Positions 25,128-32,977 of a DNA stretch of 64,000 nt are shown piece after piece. The position numbers and the translations under genes were made by a program. Numbering within the stretch: position 1 is the first letter of the stretch; every line of letters begins with the position of its first letter. Source of the DNA: UBA1479 sp002706405 (GTDB lineage Bacteria > Pseudomonadota > Alphaproteobacteria > Rhodospirillales > Casp-alpha2); assembly GCA_963972255.1 (NCBI GenBank), contig CAXATO010000017.1, forward strand, positions 3,345 through 67,344. Direction: 5' to 3'. The notes under the pieces are model-generated. The model was given only the letters and a program-made list of their open reading frames with translations. It made no database searches and had not been told where the DNA came from.

Positions 25128-25957
25128 GTGGTGAGACGATGACCAACCAGCCCCCCGCGAACACGACCGCCGACGCGGCCAAGGGAAAACCGCTGCTGAT
25201 GGCCCGTGGTCTGACCAAACGCTTCGGCGGCGTCGTCGCGCTCAATGAACTGGATCTGGACCTGAACGTCGGGGAAATTCTCGGGCTGATCGGACCGAAC
25301 GGATCCGGGAAGACGACCTTCTTCAACGTGACCACCGGGATCTATGCGCCCAACGGCGGGACGATCGAATTTGATGGTCGTGACCTCACCGGGTTTTCGC
25401 CGCAGCAGGTTTATCATGCCGGCATTGCCCGCACGTTCCAGCGCTCCCGCCTGTCGCTGCCGCTGTCGATCTTCGACAACATCATGATCGGCAACCATAT
25501 GCGGTTGACTCAGGGGTTATGGTTCAACCTGATGAACCGGCGCGCCTTTCGCCAGGAGTACGAGAAGAGTTTCGAGACGGCGCGCGCCTTGGTGAAGATC
25601 TTCGACCCGCCGTTGGCCGACCGGCTGGATGAGCCGGTTGCGGGCCTTCCCATGATCGACCGCCGCCGGATCGAAATCTGCCGCGCCCTGATCAGCCAGC
25701 CCAAGCTGTTGCTGCTGGACGAACCGTCGGCTGGCATGACCCATGACGAGACCGCGCAATTGATGGACGACATCCTGCACGTGCGCGGCGAGACGGATGG
25801 GCTGACCATCGTCATCGTCGAACATGAAATGGGCGTCATTGAGCGGATCACCAACCGCTGCGTCGTGCTGAATTTCGGCAGCAAGATCGCAGAGGGCACG
25901 TTCAGTGAAATTTCTGAGGATACCGAGGTCAAACAGGCATATTTGGGAATCGAATGA
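25124..25957 (+). CDS. Branched-chain amino acid-type ABC ATPase, LivG-like (operon 1)
   Basis: This 277-residue ATPase subunit has Walker A GPNGSGKT (residues 57-64), a Q-loop segment (ARTFQRSRL), and Walker B with catalytic glutamate in LLLLDEPSAGM. The H-loop is VIVEHEMG. The signature is atypical, LPMIDRRRIEICRAL in place of LSGGQ, but LivG proteins normally show such a divergent signature. The start at 25,124 overlaps the livM-like stop; an internal ATG six codons later (25,139) is possible. It pairs with the LivF-like ATPase encoded next. Confidence 0.93.
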   Translation: MSGETMTNQPPANTTADAAKGKPLLMARGLTKRFGGVVALNELDLDLNVGEILGLIGPNGSGKTTFFNVTTGIYAPNGGTIEFDGRDLTGFSPQQVYHAGIARTFQRSRLSLPLSIFDNIMIGNHMRLTQGLWFNLMNRRAFRQEYEKSFETARALVKIFDPPLADRLDEPVAGLPMIDRRRIEICRALISQPKLLLLDEPSAGMTHDETAQLMDDILHVRGETDGLTIVIVEHEMGVIERITNRCVVLNFGSKIAEGTFSEISEDTEVKQAYLGIE

Positions 25958-26676
25958 GCAATTCCAGCGAAACGCTTCTCCGGGTTTCCGGTGTTTACAC
26001 TGCCTATGACAAGGCCGATGTCCTGCAGGACGTCAACTTGGAGGCCCAGGCCGGCAAGATCACCTGCCTGTTGGGATCGAACGGATCGGGCAAGTCGACC
26101 TTGATCCGCTCCTTGCTCGGCCTGACGCCTCCCAACAAGGGGAGCATTCTGTTCGACGGGATCGAGCTCAGCGGCCTGCCGACGCACAAGATTGTCGAGA
26201 CCGGGCTATCCTGTATTCCCGAAGGCCGGCGCGTGTTTCCGAAGCTGTCCGTCGAGGACAATTTGAAGGTCGGCGCCTACCAGGAAAAAGACAACACCGT
26301 GGTGGCCAGCCGCCTGAAAGAAGTCTACGACACATTCCCGCGCCTGGCCGATCGCAAGGGCCAGCTTGCCGGCACCATGTCGGGCGGGGAGCAGGCCATG
26401 GTCTCTATTGGTCGTGGGCTGATGGGCGCACCGAAACTGCTGCTCATCGACGAGCCGTCGCTTGGATTGTCGCCGCTGTTCGTCAAAGAGAACTTCAACA
26501 TCATCCGCCGTATCAACGAACGCGGCATCACCATCTTCCTGGTCGAACAGAACGTCCACCAGACATTGGCGATTTCGGATTACGGCTACGTGCTGTCCAA
26601 GGGCAGCGTCGTGGCCTCCGGGACGCCGTCGGAATTATCCAGCACCAAGGAAGTGCACGACGCCTATTTCGGCTGA
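25954..26676 (+). CDS. Branched-chain amino acid-type ABC ATPase, LivF-like (operon 1)
   Basis: This 240-residue ATPase subunit shows Walker A GSNGSGKST (about 41-49), signature MSGGEQAMVSIGRGL, Walker B LLLIDEPSLGLSP, and a LivF-typical C-terminus (FLVEQNVHQTLAISDYGYVL). All catalytic residues are present. It overlaps the preceding gene by four bases. It is followed 31 bases later by the M20 deacetylase. Confidence 0.94.
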   Translation: MSNSSETLLRVSGVYTAYDKADVLQDVNLEAQAGKITCLLGSNGSGKSTLIRSLLGLTPPNKGSILFDGIELSGLPTHKIVETGLSCIPEGRRVFPKLSVEDNLKVGAYQEKDNTVVASRLKEVYDTFPRLADRKGQLAGTMSGGEQAMVSIGRGLMGAPKLLLIDEPSLGLSPLFVKENFNIIRRINERGITIFLVEQNVHQTLAISDYGYVLSKGSVVASGTPSELSSTKEVHDAYFG

Positions 26677-26707
26677 CACCGGCCGACTTTCTCATCGGAA
26701 GACGAAC

Positions 26708-27832
26708 ATGACGCTCAGTGCCGTTGACCTGACCCAGCAACTGATTCGTTTCGATACGATCAACCCGCCCGGTCGTGAGCGGCCTTGCGCGGAATTTCTC
26801 GGCGGCCTGCTCGACGCCGCCGGGTTCGACGTCACCTATCACGACTTCGGCGACGGCCGCGCCAATCTGATCGCCCGACGCGGCGGGGACGATGACCGTC
26901 CGGCGCTGGGGTTCACCGGCCATCTGGACACGGTGCCGCTCGGCCACCGGCCGTGGTCGGTGGATCCGCACGCGGCCGATATTTCCGACGGCAAGCTGTG
27001 GGGCCGGGGCGCGTCCGACATGAAAAGCGGGGTGGCCGCCTTTACCGTGGCCGCGCTTCGGCTGGGCGGTGCCCTTGACGGCACGCCCGGGGTCGAACTC
27101 GTCTATACCGCTGGCGAGGAAACGGGCTGTGACGGCTCGTTCGGGCTGGCGCACGGCGACGGCGCCTTGGGCCGATGCGGTGCCCTGGTTGTTGCCGAGC
27201 CGAGTTCCAACCAGCCCTGGGTCGGGCATAAGGGGGCGCTCTGGCTCAAGGGAACCGGGCAGGGGGTCACCGCCCATGGCTCGATGCCGGACAAGGGCGA
27301 GAACGCCATCTACAAGGCGGCGCGGGCGATCTCCAAGCTGGAGGAATTCGATTTCAACGTCGCCCGGCATCCCGTTCTCGGGCCGGCGACGATCAACGTC
27401 GGCATGGTGCAGGGCGGCCTGAACATCAATTCGGTTCCCGACCATTCCGAATTCACCATGGATATCCGGACCATTCCGGGTCAGGACCATGCCAAGCTGC
27501 GAGAGCAGATCGCGAGCTATCTGGGCGATGAGATAGAGATCGAAACGATCGTCGACGTCGGCGGAATGTGGACCGATCCGGAGACCGCGTGGATTCAGGA
27601 CGTGTTCGCTATCGTCACCGCGCATACCGGATGGGAAAAGTCCGTACAGGCGGCGACCTATTTCACGGACGCGTCGGCACTGACGCCGGCCTACGGCAAC
27701 CCGCCGACGGTGGTCCTCGGACCCGGTGAGGCCGCCATGGCCCATCAGACCGACGAATACTGCTACGTCGACCGCATCGATGAAGCCGCCGGGATATACG
27801 AAGACATCATCCGCAAGTGGTGTGCCGTTTAA
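26708..27832 (+). CDS. M20-family metallohydrolase (ArgE/DapE/ACY1-type deacetylase or peptidase)
   Basis: This 374-residue dinuclear-zinc amidohydrolase starts at ATG 26,708. All metal and catalytic residues are visible: His72 and Asp74 (GHLDTVP), bridging Asp104 (GASDMK), the base pair Glu137-Glu138 (AGEETG), Glu164 (VVAEPSSN) and His346 (AMAHQTDE). The dimerisation lid begins at WVGHKGALWLKGTGQGVTAHGS. Members remove acyl groups from N-acyl amino acids or split dipeptides. Being last in a Liv-type operon, it probably processes the imported substrate, which suggests that substrate is an N-acylated or amide-linked amino acid; this is inference. It has no signal peptide. Confidence 0.9.
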   Translation: MTLSAVDLTQQLIRFDTINPPGRERPCAEFLGGLLDAAGFDVTYHDFGDGRANLIARRGGDDDRPALGFTGHLDTVPLGHRPWSVDPHAADISDGKLWGRGASDMKSGVAAFTVAALRLGGALDGTPGVELVYTAGEETGCDGSFGLAHGDGALGRCGALVVAEPSSNQPWVGHKGALWLKGTGQGVTAHGSMPDKGENAIYKAARAISKLEEFDFNVARHPVLGPATINVGMVQGGLNINSVPDHSEFTMDIRTIPGQDHAKLREQIASYLGDEIEIETIVDVGGMWTDPETAWIQDVFAIVTAHTGWEKSVQAATYFTDASALTPAYGNPPTVVLGPGEAAMAHQTDEYCYVDRIDEAAGIYEDIIRKWCAV

Positions 27833-27865
27833 CCGCCCGCGTTTCTTGCGGCGCTCGATTCCGCA

Positions 27866-30538
27866 CTAAGAAGGCACGGCCGAATTAAGCAGGCGGAGCC
27901 GAAAATAGCTGGTGCCGCCGTCGCTGAATTCCGCGGTCAGGTCGCCGCCCATGGCCCGCATGATCGCTCGGCTGATCGGTAAGCCCAGCCCGGCCCCTTT
28001 TCCGCGCGCAGATTTGCTGCCGCGGGAGAATTTCTCGAAGATCGTCGCCGCGTCTTCCTGGGACACACCCCCGCCGTTGTCCATGATATCGATCAGCACG
28101 TGTTCGCCCTTTTTATAGGCGTTGATGCGAACTTCCGGCTGATCGGAGTCGTTGTATTTGACGGCGTTCATCAGGATGTTCAGCAGAACCTGATGCAGGC
28201 GGTCCTCGTTCGCTTTGACGCATAGCGCATCCTGTTCGTATTCGATGTCGACCAGAACGCTGGCTTTTCGTGTCACGCCGGATATGGCGTCCAGGGCCGC
28301 CGAGATTGCCGCCTTGACTTCGATATGCCCGATTTGCAGCTTCACGGTTCCGGACTCGAATCGGCTGATGTCGAGCAGTTCGTCCAGCAGGCGCGTCAGC
28401 CGTCGGCTTTCGTCGTGAATGATGGAGACGAAGCGCCGTTGATCGGCGAGGGATATCGGGTCATCGGCTGCCAGGGTTTCCGAAAAGGATTGGATTGATG
28501 TCATCGGCGTGCGGAGTTCGTGACTGATCTGACTGAGGAACTCGTCTTTCTGGGCATCGAGGACCCGAAGCCGTTCGTTCACTTCGCGAAGCTGTTGCGC
28601 GGTGCGTTCCAGTTGCGCGGATTTCTCGGACAATTGCCGGGACGTTTCCACGAGCTGCAGCGCCTCGTCGGCAATGTCGATCAACTCGGTCATGCCGACG
28701 GTCTCATGCCCGGCGATGCGTGACACCATGGCGTGGGCCGACGCCGCGCCGATCGAGCCGGCCAACTCCCGTTCCAGTCGGGCGATGACGGCGTCGCTGG
28801 CCAGGGGAAGCCCGGTGGTGCCTTGCTCATGGGCCATTTCATCGAACAGCCGGCGGGCCGCGTCGGTGCCAAGGATACGCTGGGCCAGGATGAACAAGTC
28901 TTCCGAGTCGGCGGTGCTGTTGGCGACGGTCGACGGGGCCCCGCCCGACGAGCGGAAGACGTCGACGAACATCGCCGCTTGAAACCGCTCAAGCGTACCT
29001 GCGCTGGTCAGGTTCGACACGATGAGGAAGGTCAAGGCATTGGTTCCGACGCTCCAGATGACCGCATGGACGAGGGAGTCCATCCCCTTGAACCCGAACA
29101 GCGCCTGGGGCCGCAGCAAGTCGATGCCCCATGGCCCGTTGGCCAGCGTTGCCGCGCTGAGCACGAAATCGCCGCCGAAGCTGGGAAGGAACAGCGTGTA
29201 GGCCCAAAAGCTGAAGCCGACGATCAAGCCGGCGAAAGCGCCGGTCCCGGTTGCGCCGCGCCAGAATATCCCGCCGAGCAGGCTGGGCAGGAACTGGGCG
29301 ACGCCGACGAAGGCGATCAACCCGATGGCGGCCAAGGCGTCGGACCCGCCACTGGCCTGGAAATACAGAAAGCCGAGGCCGAGGATAAAGGCGATGCTGA
29401 TGCGCCGGGACACCAGAAGAAGGTTCCTGACATCGCCGCTGACGGCCCGCGTTCCGTGCAGCAGGCGCAGTGCCACCGGCATCACGATATGGTTGGAAAC
29501 CATGGTCGATACGGCAATCGCCGCGACGATGACCATGGAGGTCGCCGACGAAAACCCGCCAAGAAAAGCAAACAGCGCCAATTCGTGCCTGTCATGGGCC
29601 AGCGGTATCGTCAGAACATACAGATCCGGATTGGACGATTCCGGCATCACCTGAAGGCCGACCAGCGCGATGGGCATGATGAAGATGGTCATGCCGAACA
29701 GGTAAAGCGGGAACAGCCAGGACGCCGTCGTCAAATGACTTTCTTCGACGTTCTCGACCACCGTCACCTGAAACTGCCGCGGCAGGCAGATGATCGCGGT
29801 CGCCGACAGGAAGGTCAGGGTCACCCACCTTGGTCCGAAGATATCGCTGGAGCCGCGGATGACGTCGGGATGCACGTTCTCGAAGACGTCGGCGAAGCCG
29901 TCGGAAATGCCGTAGGTGACAAAGAATCCGACGGCGATCAAGGCGAGCAACTTGATGATGGCCTCTAGGGCGATGGCGGCGACGACCCCGTGATGGCGTT
30001 CATTGGCATCAAGGTTCCGCGTGCCGAACAGAATCGTGAACAGCGCCATGCCGGCGGCCACCCAGAAGGCGGTGGTGATGGCATCGGCATCGCTGGAAAT
30101 GATCTGATAACTGCGGACCACGGATTGAAGCTGCAGCGCGATATAAGGCGTGGTCGCGATCACCGCGATCAGGGTCACCAGCACGGCAAGGTTCGAGCTT
30201 TTGCCGTAGCGCGATGAGATCAAGTCGGCGATGGACGTGATCCGGTGGGCGCGCCCGATCCGCACCAGCTTGCGCAAAATCCACCACCATCCGACAAACA
30301 CCAAGGTGGGGCCCAGATAGATGGTGACGAACTCGAGCCCGTTTCGCGCGGCGGACCCCACGGCGCCGTAGAATGTCCAGGACGTGCAATAGACGGAAAT
30401 CGAAAGGGTGTAGACGATCGGCGAATGCAGCCAGCTTGTCCGGCTGCGCTGGGCGCGCCGGTCAACGACGAAGGCAATGGCGAATAAAAGGAACACATAC
30501 CCAAGACAGACCGTCAAAAGGATATTGACGGAAATCAT
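27866..30538 (-). CDS. CbrA-like sensor: sodium/solute symporter domain, STAC domain, histidine kinase
   Basis: This 890-residue protein starts at the ATG overlapping the stop of the small upstream gene. Residues 1 to about 500 form a 13-helix sodium:solute symporter-like domain (early helix IVYTLSISVYCTSWTFYGAVG). Residues about 555-630 match the STAC module (SEDLFILAQRILGTDAARRLF, then LAGSIGAASAHAMVSRIAG). A coiled coil leads to the dimerisation domain with His673 in SHELRTPM, and the ATPase domain carries the N box NILMNAVKYN and glycine boxes DNGGG and GAGLGLP. CbrA-type kinases sense carbon/nitrogen status or a transported solute and phosphorylate a partner. The usual NtrC-type partner is absent; a single-domain receiver is encoded just upstream. 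Confidence 0.93.
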   Translation of the reverse strand: MISVNILLTVCLGYVFLLFAIAFVVDRRAQRSRTSWLHSPIVYTLSISVYCTSWTFYGAVGSAARNGLEFVTIYLGPTLVFVGWWWILRKLVRIGRAHRITSIADLISSRYGKSSNLAVLVTLIAVIATTPYIALQLQSVVRSYQIISSDADAITTAFWVAAGMALFTILFGTRNLDANERHHGVVAAIALEAIIKLLALIAVGFFVTYGISDGFADVFENVHPDVIRGSSDIFGPRWVTLTFLSATAIICLPRQFQVTVVENVEESHLTTASWLFPLYLFGMTIFIMPIALVGLQVMPESSNPDLYVLTIPLAHDRHELALFAFLGGFSSATSMVIVAAIAVSTMVSNHIVMPVALRLLHGTRAVSGDVRNLLLVSRRISIAFILGLGFLYFQASGGSDALAAIGLIAFVGVAQFLPSLLGGIFWRGATGTGAFAGLIVGFSFWAYTLFLPSFGGDFVLSAATLANGPWGIDLLRPQALFGFKGMDSLVHAVIWSVGTNALTFLIVSNLTSAGTLERFQAAMFVDVFRSSGGAPSTVANSTADSEDLFILAQRILGTDAARRLFDEMAHEQGTTGLPLASDAVIARLERELAGSIGAASAHAMVSRIAGHETVGMTELIDIADEALQLVETSRQLSEKSAQLERTAQQLREVNERLRVLDAQKDEFLSQISHELRTPMTSIQSFSETLAADDPISLADQRRFVSIIHDESRRLTRLLDELLDISRFESGTVKLQIGHIEVKAAISAALDAISGVTRKASVLVDIEYEQDALCVKANEDRLHQVLLNILMNAVKYNDSDQPEVRINAYKKGEHVLIDIMDNGGGVSQEDAATIFEKFSRGSKSARGKGAGLGLPISRAIMRAMGGDLTAEFSDGGTSYFRLRLLNSAVPS

Positions 30539-30831
30539 CAGCCGGCGGGATTTGAATCGGTCGGGGTGGGCTCGCCGTCGCCTTGGGGAGGCGTCGCCAT
30601 CGGTGCGCCGGTTCTGCTGAGCGGTCCGGCCATGATGGCGGCGCCGAATATCAGCGCCGCCCAAACCACAAAGATATACAGCAGCGGAATTGGCACGCCG
30701 AACAGGTTGGCATCGACCAGGACGACCTGTGCGAACGGCGGCATGACCAGGACGATGCCGACCAGCAGGATCGCCATCGACCGATCGCGCGCCCGACGTC
30801 CCGACAGTTGCGTTATCTTTTGATCAGGCAA
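30538..30831 (-). CDS. CbrX-like small membrane protein upstream of the symporter-kinase
   Basis: This protein of up to 97 residues has two hydrophobic segments (about 18-38, SMAILLVGIVLVMPPFAQVVL, and about 48-68, LLYIFVVWAALIFGAAIMA) and a Pro/Thr-rich tail. The stop overlaps the kinase start (ATGA), so it is coupled to it. Pseudomonas cbrA is preceded in the same way by the small membrane gene cbrX, and many SSF-type transporters have such a small partner. The start assigned is TTG at 30,831, 21 bases after the response regulator gene; an ATG at 30,777 would leave a shorter protein with both helices. Confidence 0.7.
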   Translation of the reverse strand: MPDQKITQLSGRRARDRSMAILLVGIVLVMPPFAQVVLVDANLFGVPIPLLYIFVVWAALIFGAAIMAGPLSRTGAPMATPPQGDGEPTPTDSNPAG

Positions 30832-30852
30832 GGCGCGGTCTCCAGCGAGTCC

Positions 30853-31230
30853 CTAGTCGGGCCGGCCGACCGCGAGTTTTTCGACAGCGGCGATGAGTTC
30901 GGAATTAACGAACGGTTTGGTGATGAACATGTCGGCCCCGCATTTCATCGCGGTTTCCCGATCTTCGCGCTGACCCTTTGCTGTGACCATCAGCACGGGA
31001 AGGGTCTTGGTCCGGGCGTCCGCCCGCAATCGCCGGAGAACCTCGTAACCGTCCAGTTCCGGCAGCATGACATCGAGAATGAGGATGTCCGGCGTGTTCG
31101 ATTGCGCGACCTCAAGGGCCTGGCGCCCATTGGTGGTGGTCGCCACTTCGAACCCGGACCGTTCCAAGATGAAAGTCAGTGATTCGACGATATTCGGCTC
31201 GTCTTCGGCAAGCAGCACGCGTTTCGCCAT
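30853..31230 (-). CDS. Single-domain response regulator
   Basis: This 125-residue CheY-like receiver has no output domain. It has the acidic pair Asp10-Glu11, phosphoacceptor Asp53 (ILILDVMLPELDG), Thr83 (MVTAKG) and Lys105 (ITKPF), so it should be phosphorylated normally. It is encoded 21 bases upstream of the CbrX-like/CbrA-like pair and is the likely first acceptor of that kinase; the downstream effect is unknown. It would need a phosphorelay partner or a protein target. Confidence 0.93.
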   Translation of the reverse strand: MAKRVLLAEDEPNIVESLTFILERSGFEVATTTNGRQALEVAQSNTPDILILDVMLPELDGYEVLRRLRADARTKTLPVLMVTAKGQREDRETAMKCGADMFITKPFVNSELIAAVEKLAVGRPD

Positions 31231-31339
31231 GTTTCGACGAAACCTCCCAGATTACGGTTGTTGTTATGTCTCCCAGTCGGGGATTAGACCCCAGATGACA
31301 CGGGTCTGCAATGCCCATGCAAAGAACCGCATATTCGTG

Positions 31340-32734
31340 TTACTGCGTGAGAGGGGCCTCAACCCGGTGTGGACAGGATTGCCGCGAACACAATCGGCAG
31401 CCCGGACCGACCTCCTCGACGACAGATGACGTGTCTGGTGCGTAGACCGTCATTTCCGCATCAACTTCTGTTGTCACGAGCATATCGGTTACGTAATGCC
31501 GCGGTCGGCCGAACCCGGTCATGCCGGTGTTTCGTGCCCGGGCGATGAAGACGAAGCGGTCACCGGACGGGAAAAGTGCGCGCTGTCTGATCACCGCCTC
31601 CGGTGATTGCTGAGCCCGGAACAAGACCCACAATGGGCAGGCGGCGGCATATCGGGGAATGATGAGTTTCTCAAACCCGAGTTTCTCGATGATCATGCCC
31701 GATGCGTTGGCCTGCAGGTACCCGAAGCGGGGAAGCCCGGTCCCCCGGGGGATCGAGATCAATCGGTGACAAACGGTATCGACCTCGGTCGAGTAGGCCT
31801 CCGCCAGGGCTTCGACGTCATAGCGCAGTTCCTTGGCTTCTTGTGTGAACGCGGCCATGGGCATCAGGATGGCGCCGACCGCGTAATCGGTCAGCAATTG
31901 GCGGGCGCGATCGGCGGCGGCGGTTGTTTCAATCTGGCTGCTCTCGGCGATGATTCGTTGAATCGGAGCCGCCAGGTGTTCGTCCACCAAAGCCCGTGCC
32001 TTGACCCGTCGGGGCAGGGGGCGCAGATCGGCCAGCATGTGGGACATCTCGTCGGCAATGGTTTCGATGACATCGAAACGGCCCCCATGGTCGTCGAACA
32101 GGGCCTCGACCTCGTCGGCCGGGGTGAGGAATTTTTCCGCGTGCACCGATTTGTCCAGGTAGGTGGCGAGCGTTTCGCCGTTTTCCGACAGCACGCGGAT
32201 TTCTTCATGGATGATCTCGATGAACCTGTCGCGGCGTTCGGGGGGAAGGTCGGAATAATCGACGAGAATATCCGCGACCGAGCGAATGGCCGTCATGCGG
32301 TTCAGCATCTTGTGGATCTCCGCGCCGAGATAGGGATCGTTCGACAGGCGGTCGGACAGGACCTGAGCACGGACCGTCGCCTCCCGTTCGGACTGGGCCA
32401 GGGCCGCGACGGCGCGGGCCCAGCCGGGGAACCTTCCGATGAATTCGCTGGTGCGCTCTCTTTCGACGTTCGCGTCCTTCAGCGCGGGTAAATGGGCGAT
32501 CTCTGAAAGCGCGGCGTTCAACCGTTCTTCTGCGGCACTTCCCAAGTCGTCCAGCGACAGGTTCAGGGCGCTGGCGATTTTGCGCAGCAAGCCGCCGGCA
32601 ATGGGTCGCTTGTTCCATTCGATCAGGTTCAAATAGCTGGGGGAAATACCGACTTCGCGGGCGAGGGCGGCCTGGGTCAATCCGGCCTCTCGGCGGTACT
32701 GCTGAATGCGCGTGCCCAGGATTGCATTGACCAT
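31340..32734 (-). CDS. ScfR-type XRE regulator containing a histidine-kinase-like dimerisation segment
   Basis: This 464-residue protein has an N-terminal Xre helix-turn-helix (about 8-62; GLTQAALAREVGISPSYLNLIEW). Its C-terminal half (about 210-464) has the ScfR/RamB pattern: CHRLISIPRGTGLPRFGYLQ, and the Cys cluster CRLCSRQSCPH near the end. ScfR-type regulators control acetate/propionate and related short-chain acyl metabolism. Between them, residues about 136-200 look like a histidine-kinase dimerisation hairpin with an H-box-like HKMLNRMTAIR (His141) and a second helix (PPERRDRFIEIIHEEIRVLSE), but no ATPase domain follows. It is divergent from Liv operon 2 and upstream of the receiver/CbrA-like genes on its own strand. 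Confidence 0.85.
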   Translation of the reverse strand: MVNAILGTRIQQYRREAGLTQAALAREVGISPSYLNLIEWNKRPIAGGLLRKIASALNLSLDDLGSAAEERLNAALSEIAHLPALKDANVERERTSEFIGRFPGWARAVAALAQSEREATVRAQVLSDRLSNDPYLGAEIHKMLNRMTAIRSVADILVDYSDLPPERRDRFIEIIHEEIRVLSENGETLATYLDKSVHAEKFLTPADEVEALFDDHGGRFDVIETIADEMSHMLADLRPLPRRVKARALVDEHLAAPIQRIIAESSQIETTAAADRARQLLTDYAVGAILMPMAAFTQEAKELRYDVEALAEAYSTEVDTVCHRLISIPRGTGLPRFGYLQANASGMIIEKLGFEKLIIPRYAAACPLWVLFRAQQSPEAVIRQRALFPSGDRFVFIARARNTGMTGFGRPRHYVTDMLVTTEVDAEMTVYAPDTSSVVEEVGPGCRLCSRQSCPHRVEAPLTQ

Positions 32735-32775
32735 CCGAACGCCCCCTATCTGTCGCGCGCCGCACGGCGCTTTGT

Positions 32776-32862
32776 GTCAATGATTTACAGATTAAATTTT
32801 ATCAAATTCAATTATTTACTAAATTATCTATATAAATCAATTAAATATTGATTCGTTTACAA
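32776..32862. promoter_or_regulatory. AT-rich divergent promoter region between the ScfR-type regulator and Liv operon 2
   Basis: This stretch of about 87 bases is almost entirely A and T in a GC-rich genome. It lies in the 243-base gap between the two divergent genes. Several -10-like hexamers occur, but no single pair with good spacing can be chosen by eye. Promoters of both units and the regulator's operator are expected here. Confidence 0.5.
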
Positions 32863-32977
32863 GACTCCCGCCATCTAGTTCCGGGATGGATCAGTTCATC
32901 GAGGGTCAAGGCTGCGTGAACAGCCGCAGAATTAAATAAGGCCCGCCGACAACAATTAAATTGGGAGACCTCCAAAC

